Positions 50,524 to 59,200 of a DNA stretch of 64,000 bases are shown here, in pieces. A model generated the notes under the pieces. The model saw only the letters and a list, made by a program, of their open reading frames with translations, was not told the DNA's origin and did no database searches. Within the stretch, counting starts at the first letter, position 1, and every line of letters starts with the position of its first letter. Origin of the DNA: Oxalobacteraceae bacterium OTU3CAMAD1 (GTDB taxonomy: Bacteria > Pseudomonadota > Gammaproteobacteria > Burkholderiales > Burkholderiaceae_D); the NCBI GenBank assembly GCA_024123915.1, contig CP099650.1, positions 4,092,001-4,156,000 of the forward strand, in the 5' to 3' direction. The translations under genes and the position numbers were made by a program.

Positions 50524-50575
50524 AGGAACCTATTTTCCAAATGGAAATATAAAGTGGAAATATAATCGGGTTCCT
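50524..50575. repeat. AT-rich inverted and direct repeats upstream of the diguanylate cyclase
   Basis: AGGAACC (50524-50530) and GGTTCCT (50569-50575) bracket this 52-base stretch. Inside are a palindrome TTTCCA-AA-TGGAAA (50535-50548) and two copies of TGGAAATATAA (50542-50552 and 50555-50565), 13 bases apart. TATAAT at 50561-50566 could be a -10 box. The AT-rich block stands out from the GC-rich surroundings and lies 41 bases before the next gene, so it probably holds that gene's promoter and a binding site. Confidence 0.5.
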
Positions 50576-50615
50576 GCGGCGATCGGCCGGCCACACGCTG
50601 AACGGAAAGCACCGC

Positions 50616-51644
50616 ATGACATCACGCAAGTCCAGCCGGGACCCTCCCGGCCCGGCGTCCGTCGCGGCCGGGCAGACCCGCGCCGCCTCTTTCACCGTCG
50701 AGCCGCGGCTGGCCGCCAGCTTGGCTGCCATCCTGCTGCGTAACGCCGACGAGAGCGACAACGGCATCGCCATGCTCGACGCCGGCAACATCTTCCTGTA
50801 CCACAACCAAGCCTTCGCGCAGATGTTCGGCTTCGCCGACGACACCATGGTCGGCAAGCACTACGACGATATGATGATCTGGGCCTACACCCACCGGTGC
50901 GGGCCGTTGATCGAGGCGGCCAGCATCGAGGAGTGGTTGTGCCATGTGCATACCCGGCAGCGCAGCGCCCGCTTCCGCAGCTTCGAGGTGGACCTGATCG
51001 ACGGCCGCTGGCTGCTGATCACCGAGCAGGTGAACGCCGGTGGCGAAATGGTGGTGATGTGCACCGACATCACCCGCCAGAAACAAACCGAATTTGAACT
51101 TAAACACGCGCACGCCGAGCTGAGGCGGCTGGCGCTGACCGACGAACTCACCGGCATCCCGAACCGGCGCCAGCTCTTCCCGCGCTTCGACGTCGAGCTG
51201 GAGCGGGCCGAGCGCCACGGCTCTCCGCTGTGTCTGGCGATACTGGACCTCGACCACTTCAAGCACGTCAACGACCGCTACGGCCACGCGGCCGGCGACG
51301 CCGTGCTGCGCCACTTCGCCGATTTTCTGGTGCGTTGCTTGCGCGCGGCCGACGTGGTGGGCCGATTGGGGGGCGAGGAATTCGCCGTGCTATTGCCGGA
51401 GACCGGCATCGAGGAGGCGCTGTTTGTGTTGCGCCGTGTGGTGGAGCAATTGGCGGAGGAGACCGTGGACGCGGTCTCCCCGGGGTTCGCCTACGCTTTT
51501 TCAGGCGGTGTGGCGGCTGCCGGCCAGGCCCGGCCGGCGACCGCGCAACGCTTGCTGGCGTGCGCGGACCGCGCGCTCTACCAAGCCAAGAGCGGCGGCC
51601 GCAACCGCATCAACGCATATGTACCGGACGACTACGGGACATAG
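50616..51644 (+). CDS. Diguanylate cyclase with PAS domain
   Basis: A 342-residue cytoplasmic protein. After about 40 variable residues comes a PAS domain (about 45-160; GIAMLDAGNIFLYHNQAFAQMFGF, closing with VMCTDITRQKQTE) and then a GGDEF domain (about 172-335) with LTDELTGIPNRR, LDLDHFKHVNDRYGHAAGDAVL and G252-G-E-E-F256. The inhibitory RxxD site (RAAD) lies five residues before GGEEF, so product inhibition is expected. It makes c-di-GMP and should respond to a small ligand or redox signal through PAS. A GGAAAGC stretch lies before the ATG. The gene is alone. Confidence 0.94.
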   Translation: MTSRKSSRDPPGPASVAAGQTRAASFTVEPRLAASLAAILLRNADESDNGIAMLDAGNIFLYHNQAFAQMFGFADDTMVGKHYDDMMIWAYTHRCGPLIEAASIEEWLCHVHTRQRSARFRSFEVDLIDGRWLLITEQVNAGGEMVVMCTDITRQKQTEFELKHAHAELRRLALTDELTGIPNRRQLFPRFDVELERAERHGSPLCLAILDLDHFKHVNDRYGHAAGDAVLRHFADFLVRCLRAADVVGRLGGEEFAVLLPETGIEEALFVLRRVVEQLAEETVDAVSPGFAYAFSGGVAAAGQARPATAQRLLACADRALYQAKSGGRNRINAYVPDDYGT

Positions 51645-51671
51645 GATGGTCCGGCCGGCTAAACCAGAGTT

Positions 51672-52070
51672 TCACTGTATCTCATCGGAAGCGACCAGCA
51701 GGTGGCCGGCGGCGGTCAACAGCGGTAACGCGCGCGCCAGATCGCCGCGTTGCACCAGCAAATGATCGCCGTCAAAGGTCGATACCACGAAAATGCCGAT
51801 ACCGCCGCGCGACAAGGGTTCGATCACTGACAACACGATGCCGGTGGCGCCGAAGGCGAACGGGCCGACGAACCGCCAGCACACCCAATCCTGCTCCGAC
51901 TGTATTCCCGCCGGCACCCGCCCGGCGCGGCAGACGATGGACAGCTCCTGGCGCGAACGGCTGATGGTGACAAAGCCTTCGCCGTCGGCCCAGGCGGGGA
52001 TCGGCTGATCCGGGGCGAGGCGGCTGACGGCGTAGGGATGAGGGTCTTGCTCGAGCGTGATCTGGTGCAT
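51672..52070 (-). CDS. ACT-domain protein
   Basis: A 132-residue cytoplasmic protein made of two ACT-like halves. MHQITLEQDPHPYAVSRLAPDQPIPAW and FVTISRSRQELSIVCRAGRVP form the first, FGATGIVLSVIEPLSRGGIGIFVVSTFDGDHLLVQRGDLARALPLL the second. Proteins of this type (CASTOR-like ACT) are thought to sense amino acids, but the ligand is not known for this group. The start at 52070 is the first with a family-like N-terminus; the frame runs on upstream without a ribosome site. It converges with the diguanylate cyclase and is divergent from the DUF1080 operon. Confidence 0.85.
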   Translation of the reverse strand: MHQITLEQDPHPYAVSRLAPDQPIPAWADGEGFVTISRSRQELSIVCRAGRVPAGIQSEQDWVCWRFVGPFAFGATGIVLSVIEPLSRGGIGIFVVSTFDGDHLLVQRGDLARALPLLTAAGHLLVASDEIQ

Positions 52071-52296
52071 GCGGGTTCCTGGCTTCAAAGTATGTCGGCG
52101 CCAAGATAGATCCGCGCCGCCCGGCCGTCCAGTCAATAATTTTCACCGCCCATTCGCGCCGCTAATGGCTGCCGCCTTGCCAAGCGGCCCCGCGTGCGTT
52201 GATTACGCCCCCATCCCGTCCCTGAAAAAGTTGTTTCCCACGCGAGAAAGATTGCGCTATCATTTGTGCCGACGCAGTCTGATTCGAGGGGATTTG

Positions 52297-53109
52297 ATGA
52301 GCAAATTCGCAGCGATAGTACTACTCGCCGGGTCCGCCATGATGGCGGGCGCGACGGCCGTGGCGGCGCCGGGGCCGGCGCAGCGGAACTGTGCGGACGG
52401 CGCCGCCCAAACCAGCCTGACCCCGGCGGAGAAGGCGGAAGGCTGGCGCATGCTCTGGGACGGCCGCACATCCGAGGGCTGGCGCGCCGTCAAATCGGAT
52501 GAGTTCCCTCAAAAAGGCTGGCAAATGTGCGGCGGCGTGCTGTCCGTGCAGGGCAGCGACGGCGAGGAATCGCAAGGCGGCGGCGACATCATCACCAAAC
52601 AGCGCTACGCCGATTTCGAGTTGAGCGCCGAGTTCAAGACGACGCCGGGCGCCAACAGCGGCATCAAGATCTTCACCCAGCCGACCCTCAGCGCCATCGA
52701 CAAGGTCACCGGCAAGCCCACCCAGATCGGTTCGGCCATCGGCCTGGAGTTCCAGGTGCTCGACGACGAGCGCCATCCCGACGCCAAACTGGGCCGCGAC
52801 GGCAACCGCACCATCGGCTCCTTGTACGACCTCATTCCCGCACCCAAGGACAAGACCGTGATGCCGGTGGGCCAGTGGAACCAGGCGCGCATCGTATCGA
52901 AAGGCAAGCTCGTATCGTTCTGGCTCAACGGCAAAAAGACGGTCGAGTTCGAGCGCGGCTCGCCGGCGTTCCGCGCCAGCGTCGCGGGCAGCAAGTTCAA
53001 GGAGATTCCCCAGTTTGGCGAATGGCCCGACGGCCACATCCTGCTGCAGGACCACGGTAACAATGTCTCGTTCCGCAACATCAGGATTCGCGAACTGGGC
53101 GGAAAATAG
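52297..53109 (+). CDS. DUF1080 (3-keto-disaccharide hydrolase-like) secreted protein
   Basis: A 270-residue exported protein with a signal peptide (MSKFAAIVLLAGSAMMAGATAVAAPG). The DUF1080 beta-sandwich covers residues 45-268: GWRMLWDGRTSEGWRAVKSDEFPQKGWQMCGGVLSV, GGGDIITKQRYADFELSAEFKTTPGANSGI, and the closing ILLQDHGNNVSFRNIRIREL. Members with known activity hydrolyse 3-keto-glycosides made by sugar dehydrogenases. It is the first gene of an operon with ApbE and two Gfo/Idh/MocA oxidoreductases, agreeing with a pathway of oxidation followed by cleavage. GAGGGGA precedes the ATG. The longer upstream frame is not coding. Confidence 0.9.
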   Translation: MSKFAAIVLLAGSAMMAGATAVAAPGPAQRNCADGAAQTSLTPAEKAEGWRMLWDGRTSEGWRAVKSDEFPQKGWQMCGGVLSVQGSDGEESQGGGDIITKQRYADFELSAEFKTTPGANSGIKIFTQPTLSAIDKVTGKPTQIGSAIGLEFQVLDDERHPDAKLGRDGNRTIGSLYDLIPAPKDKTVMPVGQWNQARIVSKGKLVSFWLNGKKTVEFERGSPAFRASVAGSKFKEIPQFGEWPDGHILLQDHGNNVSFRNIRIRELGGK

Positions 53110-53112
53110 GCC

Positions 53113-53985
53113 ATGCCCGGGGCGCCTGTTTTCCAGCACACGTTCGCGGCGATGAACACCCGCTTCACCATGGTGCTGCCATCGGTGGACGCCGCCGAGG
53201 GCGCCCCGCTGGCGCGCGAGGTGGAGGCGTTCGTGGGCCGGCAGGAGCGGCTCATGAGCCGGTTCGTGGAGCACGGCGCCGTCGCGCTGATCAATCGGCG
53301 CGCGGGACAGGCGGCAGTTGCCGCCGGCGACGCCTGGGACGTGCTGCAAGCCTGCCGCGACCATTGGCGGCGCACCGGCGGCGCCTTCGATATCGCCCAG
53401 GGCGCCCGCATCGGCGGGAGCTCGTTCGCCGCGGCGGACAACGGCATGCAACACGTCGAGCTCGACGAAGCCGGCCGCACCGTGCGCTTCGCCTCGCCCG
53501 GCGTCAAGCTGGACCTCGGCGGCATCGGCAAGGGCATCGCCCTCGACGAGGTGACGCGGCGCCTGCGCGCCAGTGGAATTGAGCGCGCGTTCCTGAGCTT
53601 CGGGGAAAGCTCGATCGCCGTCATCGGCGGCCATCCGGCCGGCCCGCACTGGCCGGTCGGTGTCGTCGATCCCTTGTGCGACGATGCCGCGCTGCACAGT
53701 TTTCACCTGCGCGACGCGGCCATGTCCACCTCGGGCAACCGCATCGACGACGGCCAGACCGTCGACCCGCGCACCGGGCTGCGGCGCAACGGGCGATGCG
53801 TGCTGTCGGTGGCGTGCGCCAGCGCAACGGACGCGGAAGTGCTCTCCACCGCGCTGTTGGTCACGCCGTGCGCGGAGCGCGCCCGCATATTGAACAAATA
53901 CCCCGGGGCGGAAGGCGTCGAGTTTGTCTGCTCGACAGCTGCCGGTCCGCCCGGCCTGCACAAGAGATGGCATGATGAATCCTGA
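53113..53985 (+). CDS. apbE: ApbE-like FAD:protein FMN transferase
   Basis: A 290-residue protein matching ApbE in core motifs: MNTRFTM at the start, GAFDIAQG, LDLGGIGKGIALDEV with the FAD-binding glycines, LSFGESSIAVIGG, and AMSTSGNRIDDGQTVDPRTG near the C-terminus. ApbE attaches FMN to a Ser/Thr of target redox proteins. This copy has no signal peptide or lipobox, unlike the periplasmic type. It begins three bases after the DUF1080 stop and overlaps the next gene by 14 bases. No obvious flavinylation motif (SGAT-like with a preceding Asp) was seen in the products of the neighbouring genes, so its target is unclear. Confidence 0.92.
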   Translation: MPGAPVFQHTFAAMNTRFTMVLPSVDAAEGAPLAREVEAFVGRQERLMSRFVEHGAVALINRRAGQAAVAAGDAWDVLQACRDHWRRTGGAFDIAQGARIGGSSFAAADNGMQHVELDEAGRTVRFASPGVKLDLGGIGKGIALDEVTRRLRASGIERAFLSFGESSIAVIGGHPAGPHWPVGVVDPLCDDAALHSFHLRDAAMSTSGNRIDDGQTVDPRTGLRRNGRCVLSVACASATDAEVLSTALLVTPCAERARILNKYPGAEGVEFVCSTAAGPPGLHKRWHDES

Positions 53986-55270
53986 TTTTCCCGAAGACAC
54001 CGGCGATCTCGACGAGGACCGCCGGCGCCGGCGCCAGTTCCTGACCCGGCTGGCGGCGACCGTGGCCGGCTCCGGCGTGTTGAGCGCGCTGCCGTGGATC
54101 GCTCCGTTGCGCGCGGCGCCGCTCGGTTCAGCCGCGTCCGACCGGGTGCGCCTCGGCGTGATCGGCGTCGGCTCGCGCGGCCGGCGGCTGATGCGGGACC
54201 TGTTGCGCACCCCGGGTGTCGAGGTGGTGGCGCTGTGCGACAACTACGCGCCCCATCTCCGGCTGGGCATGCAAGCGGCGGGTGACAAGCCGCTGGCCTT
54301 CTCCGACCACCGCGCGCTGCTGGCGACGCCGCACCTGGACGGCGTGGTGATCGCGACGCCGCTCCATCAGCACGCCCCGATGTGCCTCGACGCGCTGGCG
54401 GCCGACAAGCATGTGTTTTGCGAAAAAAGCCTGGCGCTGACCATCGACGAATGCCGCGCCGTCGCCCGCGCGGCCGCCGCCAGCAAGCGCGCCTTCCAGA
54501 TCGGCCACCAGCGCCTGTTCAGCAACCAGTTCCTGCAGGCGCACCAGATGGTGCGCGAGGGCGCGATCGGCAACATCAGCCAGATCCGCGCCTACTGGCA
54601 CCGCAACGCCAGCTGGCGGAACCCGGCCGCCACGCCGGAACTGGACCGCATCCTCAACTGGCGCCTGTACCGCGCATATTCGGCCGGGCTGATGGGCGAG
54701 TTGGCCTCGCACCATTTGCACGTCGCCAACTGGTTCCTCGACGCCGCGCCCCTATCCTGCGTCGGCTACGGCAGCATCAATCACTGGAAGGACGGCCGCG
54801 AAGTGCACGACAACGTGAACGTCGTCTACCGCTATCGCGACGGCGTCTCCGTGGTCTACGATTCGCTCAGCAGCAATCGCTTCCACGGCATGGAGGTGCA
54901 GATCATGGGGACGAAGGGAACCATCGAGGGGGAGAGCGCCAAGGCCTATTTCGAGCAGGCGCAGCCCGCGCCCGGCGTCGCCAAACTCGTCACCCAGCTT
55001 GAGCAGGGCCGGTTCGACACCGTGGCCGTCGCCGCGCCCACCTGGAATCCCGAGCTCAAACAGAGCGCCCAGGGCCTGGCGTTGCGCCGCAACGCCAACG
55101 GCGACGACGGCACCGCCGTTTCGTTGGCCGCCTTCGCCAACACCATCCGTTCGGGCCAGAAGATCCCGCAGATGGTCGAGCATGCCTACCGCGCCGGTGT
55201 CGCCTCGTTGATGGGGCTGGCCGCTGTCGAGCAGGGCGGCGAGGTCCTGTGGCCGGAAAACTACGAATGA
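53972..55270 (+). CDS. Tat-exported Gfo/Idh/MocA oxidoreductase (1)
   Basis: A 432-residue protein with a twin-arginine-type leader (RRRRRQFLTRLAATVAGSGVLSALPW, residues 18-43) that predicts export in folded form with its cofactor. The Rossmann fold begins at VRLGVIGVGSRGRRLMRDLL. The family signature follows in VIATPLHQHAPMCLDALAADKHVFCEKSLALT with the catalytic-type EKxxA lysine region, and a substrate domain with GELASHHLHVANWFL. Such exported enzymes oxidise sugars or glycosides with tightly bound NAD(P). The start overlaps the apbE gene by 14 bases; MNPDF three bases later is also possible. A paralogue follows after 55 bases. Confidence 0.9.
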   Translation: MMNPDFPEDTGDLDEDRRRRRQFLTRLAATVAGSGVLSALPWIAPLRAAPLGSAASDRVRLGVIGVGSRGRRLMRDLLRTPGVEVVALCDNYAPHLRLGMQAAGDKPLAFSDHRALLATPHLDGVVIATPLHQHAPMCLDALAADKHVFCEKSLALTIDECRAVARAAAASKRAFQIGHQRLFSNQFLQAHQMVREGAIGNISQIRAYWHRNASWRNPAATPELDRILNWRLYRAYSAGLMGELASHHLHVANWFLDAAPLSCVGYGSINHWKDGREVHDNVNVVYRYRDGVSVVYDSLSSNRFHGMEVQIMGTKGTIEGESAKAYFEQAQPAPGVAKLVTQLEQGRFDTVAVAAPTWNPELKQSAQGLALRRNANGDDGTAVSLAAFANTIRSGQKIPQMVEHAYRAGVASLMGLAAVEQGGEVLWPENYE

Positions 55271-55325
55271 GCCGGTCCTCCACCAAGGCCATGTCAAACA
55301 CTTGTCAACCACAACTGGAACCGTC

Positions 55326-56735
55326 ATGACCCACACACCTTCCTCGCCGCGCCGCCGCGCCTTCGTCCAGGGCGCGCTCACGGCCGGCGCTGCGACGCTT
55401 TTGGTCCCGCGCCTGGCCAAGGCCGCCTCGCCGGGCGACAAGGTCAATCTGGCCTGCGTGGGGATCGGCAACCGCGCCGCCCAGATCATCCTGGACCTGC
55501 ACGCGACCGGCCTGGCGAACATCGTGGCCTTGTGCGATACCGACATGGGCGCCCCGCAGACCGCGCAAATCCTCAAGTTGTTCCCCGACGTGCCGCGCTT
55601 CCGCGATTTCCGCCAGATGTTCGACAAGATGGGCACGCAGATCGACGCCGTCAGCATCGGCACGCCGGACCTCTCCCACTTTCCGGTGGCCATGCTCGCC
55701 ATGTCACAAGGCAAGCATGTGTATTGCGAAAAACCGATGGGCCAGAGTTTCCGCCAGATCGAATTGATGATGGCCGCCGAGAAGAAATACAAGGTCGCCG
55801 CCCAGATGGGCAACCAGGGCCATTCCGGACCCAATTACTTCCAGTTCCAGGCCTGGGTCAACGCCGGCGTCATCAAGAATGTCACCCGCATTACCGCCTA
55901 TATGAACAACCCGCGCCGCTGGCACGGGATGCGGGTGTCGGGATACTTGCCCGCGCAGCCGCTACCGGATGGACTCGACTGGGACGGCTGGCTCGCCACC
56001 GAGCGATTTCACGCCTATAACAAGGGTTATGTGAACGGCGACTGGCGCTCGTGGTTCGACTTCGGCAACGGCGCGCTCGGCGACTGGGGCGCGCACATCT
56101 TCGACACCGCCCACGAGTTCCTGCAACTGGGTCTGCCGACCCGGGTGGACGCGATCAAGCTGGACGGCCACAGCCCGTTCATTTTCCCGCAGGCGTCGAC
56201 ACTCGGCTTCCACTTCCCGGCGCGCGGGGCGCTGCCGCCGCTCGACCTGACCTGGTATGACGGCAAGGACAATCTGCCGCCGCTGCCGGCGAACATGGGC
56301 GCGTCCGTGGTCGATCCGTCGATCCCGCCGCCGTCGAAAGGCGCGAACGCAGGCGCCGACCAGCTAGCGCCCGGAAAGATTATTTACGGGGAAGGGCTGA
56401 CGTTCAAGGGCGGCACGCATGGTTCCGAGCTGCAAATCCTCGACGGCGAAAAATCGGAGGCGATCCGCGCGCGCCTGCCGGCGGTCCCGCTTAGCCCCTC
56501 CAACCACTACGCCAACTTCCTGCGCGCCTGCATGGGACAGGAAACCTGCCGCTCAAGCTTTGCGGTCGCCGGGCCGTTGTGTCAAACGATGAGCCTGGGC
56601 GTCATCGCCCAGCGCGTGAACGCGACGATCGAGTTCGATCCGGTCCGCAAGCGCGTGACCAACCACCGGCTGGCCGACTCGCTGCTGGACGGCGTGCCGC
56701 CGCGCAAGGAGTGGGAGCAGTTCTACAAACTGTGA
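55326..56735 (+). CDS. Tat-exported Gfo/Idh/MocA oxidoreductase (2)
   Basis: A 469-residue protein with a Tat leader (SPRRRAFVQGALTAGAATLLVPRLAKAA). The Rossmann motif is VNLACVGIGNRAAQIILDL; the EK signature lies in SQGKHVYCEKPMGQ, and a conserved GNQGHSG occurs in the substrate domain, with WFDFGNGALGDWGAHIFDTAHEFL further on. This longer type, with a C-terminal extension, is common next to DUF1080 genes. It is related to the previous enzyme only at the fold level, so the two probably act on different intermediates. The ATG at 55326 was chosen because the Tat motif starts shortly after it. It is the last gene of the operon. Confidence 0.9.
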   Translation: MTHTPSSPRRRAFVQGALTAGAATLLVPRLAKAASPGDKVNLACVGIGNRAAQIILDLHATGLANIVALCDTDMGAPQTAQILKLFPDVPRFRDFRQMFDKMGTQIDAVSIGTPDLSHFPVAMLAMSQGKHVYCEKPMGQSFRQIELMMAAEKKYKVAAQMGNQGHSGPNYFQFQAWVNAGVIKNVTRITAYMNNPRRWHGMRVSGYLPAQPLPDGLDWDGWLATERFHAYNKGYVNGDWRSWFDFGNGALGDWGAHIFDTAHEFLQLGLPTRVDAIKLDGHSPFIFPQASTLGFHFPARGALPPLDLTWYDGKDNLPPLPANMGASVVDPSIPPPSKGANAGADQLAPGKIIYGEGLTFKGGTHGSELQILDGEKSEAIRARLPAVPLSPSNHYANFLRACMGQETCRSSFAVAGPLCQTMSLGVIAQRVNATIEFDPVRKRVTNHRLADSLLDGVPPRKEWEQFYKL

Positions 56736-56826
56736 GCCGCGCCACCACCGTCGGGAACATGCCGGCGCCGCAAAGCAAGGGTTCTTGAATTGAGCCAGGA
56801 CAGCGCGCCGGGCAGGGGCTGCCGGT

Positions 56827-58365
56827 TCAGGTTTCAGTTGCCGCTTCGGCTCGACCGCGACTCCGATGACTCGGATCCGTTCTCATTGCGATGATGATCG
56901 CGGCAAGGCGCTTGACCGCCGCCTCCATCTGATCGTTGCTGAATCCGCCCAGACCGAGCACCAACCCCGGGCGGCCATTGCCCTCCGAGTACATCGGAGA
57001 CACCGCGCGCACGGCGACTCCCGCTTCCAGGGCGCGTGATGCCAGCAGCACGTCATCGATCCCGCTCGCCAGCCAAAGCACCAGGTGCATGCCTTGGTCG
57101 CTCGGCTGCAACCATCCAAGATCCCTGGATATCCATCGATCGAGCATGCCGGTCAGCTGGTTTCGGCGATCGGCGTACACGCTGCGGATGCGCCGGATAT
57201 GCCGATCCAGATGGCCTTCGGTGATGAAGGCCGCGAGGACGTGCTGGTCGGCGGTTGGCGTATGCCTGTCCATCAGTACGCGCGCGCCGCAGAAGGCGGG
57301 CACCAAAGTGTCGGGAACGATGGCGTAGCCCAGGCGCAGCGACGGGAACAGTATCTTGCTGAAGGTGCCCAGGTAGACGACACGGTCCGGCGCCAACCCT
57401 TGCAGTGACGGGAACGGATGGCCGGCATAGCGCAGTTCGCTGTCGTAGTCGTCCTCCACGATCCAGGCGCCGTTCTTTTGCGCCCAAGCGAGCAACTCAT
57501 TCCTGCGCCCCATGCTCATCGGCATTCCCAACGGATATTGATGCGACGGCGTGACAAATGCGGCACGCGCGCCTTCTTCCATCGCAATGCCTGCCTCGAC
57601 GTTGATACCGGCATCGTCAACCGGAACACGCACCATGCGATCCTGCCACCCTGTGCTTTCCAGAATTCCCGTTATCCCCCGATAGGCTGGGTCTTCCACC
57701 CAAGCGCTGTCGGCGGCGCCCAGCAGCACTTTGCAGGCGACGTACAATCCTTGCTGGGTTCCCGACGTGATGATGACTTGCTCGGCACGGCATTGCACGG
57801 AACGCGACCTCCGTACGTACTCGGCCACCGCTTCCCGCAGGGCCTTGACGCCTTGGGGATCGTCATAACCCGAGGGCGCGCCCGGTCCCCGGGCCCGGAT
57901 GCGGTTGCTGAGCCGCCGCCACGTCTCGTCGGGCGCCGCCGGGCCTGTGGGGACGGACACGGCAAAGGGCACCTGCGGGAGCGGCTTGAATTGTTCGGCG
58001 ATTTTGGCGAAGGCGGCGGCGGATGCCGGGAGCGAGGCGGGCGGCGGATTTACCTTGGTCTGTTGCGCGGCGATAGCTGTGTGCCGCGCTTGCGACAACG
58101 CCGAGGCCACTCGCGTGCCGGCCCTGGGTTGGGCCTCGAGAAAACCCTCGGCGATCAGTTGTTCGTACGCCTCCAGCACGGTGCCGCGCGCGATGTCGAG
58201 CGCGCCGGCCAACTGGCGGGTCGAGGGCAAAAGATCGCCCGGCTTCAAGTTGTCGGTGCGTATCGCTTCGCGCAGGGCATGGGTCAATTGGCGGCCAAGA
58301 TGTCCGCTTGAACGGTCCAAGCCGCTAATCGGCGGCAGATCGACTGCTTGGGGGCGTCTGGGCAT
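56827..58365 (-). CDS. MocR-type regulator (GntR-HTH fused to aminotransferase-like domain)
   Basis: A 512-residue protein. The GntR winged helix (residues 20-90; LPSTRQLAGALDIARGTVLEAYEQLIAEGFL) is joined by an Ala/Pro-rich linker of about 45 residues to a fold-type-I PLP domain. That domain shows ITSGTQQGLYVACKVLLG, EDDYDSELRY and the PLP lysine in LGTFSKILFPSLRLGY. MocR proteins bind PLP as effector, for example PdxR, or regulate amine and amino acid genes. It is divergent from a PaiB-like gene and its target is probably that gene. A weak inverted repeat TGGAT/ATCCA at 58397-58416 lies between the two. Confidence 0.92.
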   Translation of the reverse strand: MPRRPQAVDLPPISGLDRSSGHLGRQLTHALREAIRTDNLKPGDLLPSTRQLAGALDIARGTVLEAYEQLIAEGFLEAQPRAGTRVASALSQARHTAIAAQQTKVNPPPASLPASAAAFAKIAEQFKPLPQVPFAVSVPTGPAAPDETWRRLSNRIRARGPGAPSGYDDPQGVKALREAVAEYVRRSRSVQCRAEQVIITSGTQQGLYVACKVLLGAADSAWVEDPAYRGITGILESTGWQDRMVRVPVDDAGINVEAGIAMEEGARAAFVTPSHQYPLGMPMSMGRRNELLAWAQKNGAWIVEDDYDSELRYAGHPFPSLQGLAPDRVVYLGTFSKILFPSLRLGYAIVPDTLVPAFCGARVLMDRHTPTADQHVLAAFITEGHLDRHIRRIRSVYADRRNQLTGMLDRWISRDLGWLQPSDQGMHLVLWLASGIDDVLLASRALEAGVAVRAVSPMYSEGNGRPGLVLGLGGFSNDQMEAAVKRLAAIIIAMRTDPSHRSRGRAEAATET

Positions 58366-58463
58366 GCGATTCTGGTCTATTAAAAAATGTCAATTGTGGA
58401 TCTACATGGTAATCCAGATTCTTCCGATAATCCGTCCACCCGATGAAAACCAGGAGAACTGAT

Positions 58464-59102
58464 ATGTATGTACCCGCCCACTTCGATGAGTCCCGCACCG
58501 AAGTGCTGCATGACTTCATCAAGCAACATCCATTTGGCATGCTGGTCACGCATGGCACAACTGGGCTTGACGCCAATCATATTCCGTTTGAAATCGACCC
58601 CGGGCAGGGCGGGAAGGGCGGTTTGACCGCCCATGTGGCCCGCGCCAACCCGGTGTGGCGGAACGTAGCCGATGGCGATCAGGTGTTGGTGGTCTTTCGC
58701 GCCGCCGATGCCTATATTTCGCCAAACTGGTATCCGTCCAAACACGAGTTCCACAAGCAGGTGCCGACCTGGAATTACATGGTGGTCCATGCCTATGGCC
58801 GCATCACCATTCGCGACGACGAGCGCTTCGTGCGCGGCGTTGTTGGCCGCTTGACGCGGACGCATGAGGCTTCCCAACCAAAACCGTGGAAGATGACGGA
58901 CAGCGCCAAGGAAGTCATCGATGCGATGCTGAAAGCGATTGTCGGTGTTGAGATTGAAATCACACGTCTTGTGGGCAAGTCAAAGCTGAGCCAGAACAAG
59001 GACGCCCGCGACATACGCGGTGCTGCCGAAATGCTTAAAGACCAAGCGAATCATGTGATCGGCGATGCGATGCTGGCCGGGGTCAAAGCCGGGTCGGACT
59101 AG
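58464..59102 (+). CDS. PaiB-like FMN-binding protein
   Basis: A 212-residue cytoplasmic protein with the PaiB family pattern: MYVPAHFDESRTEVLHDFIKQHPFGMLVTH, FRAADAYISPNWYPSKHEFHKQVPTWNYMVVHAYG and a C-terminal IRGAAEMLKD-like helix. It has the split-barrel flavin-binding fold. The family was named from a Bacillus regulator but is mostly of unknown activity and may bind FMN or haem. The start at 58464 has AGGAGA; an in-frame upstream ATG at 58443 lacks one. It is divergent from a MocR gene, an arrangement common in proteobacteria, and likely controlled by it. Confidence 0.92.
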   Translation: MYVPAHFDESRTEVLHDFIKQHPFGMLVTHGTTGLDANHIPFEIDPGQGGKGGLTAHVARANPVWRNVADGDQVLVVFRAADAYISPNWYPSKHEFHKQVPTWNYMVVHAYGRITIRDDERFVRGVVGRLTRTHEASQPKPWKMTDSAKEVIDAMLKAIVGVEIEITRLVGKSKLSQNKDARDIRGAAEMLKDQANHVIGDAMLAGVKAGSD

Positions 59103-59150
59103 GCAGCGAATCAGGCACGACACAAATAGGTTTCCGCTCCGCATAGAAAT

Positions 59151-59175
59151 GGTACATAATTACGTGGTATGTAAT
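59151..59175. promoter_or_regulatory. Candidate operator upstream of the KfrA-like gene
   Basis: The sequence GGTACATAATTACGTGGTATGTAAT contains ATTAC (59159-59163) and its complement GTAAT (59171-59175), and two related half sites, TACATAAT and TATGTAAT. A further GTAC-GAACC follows. It lies 26 bases before the gene, a position where KfrA proteins bind their own promoters on plasmids. Evidence is positional plus weak symmetry. Confidence 0.4.
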
Positions 59176-59200
59176 ACAGTACGAACCGAACGGAGGAAGT

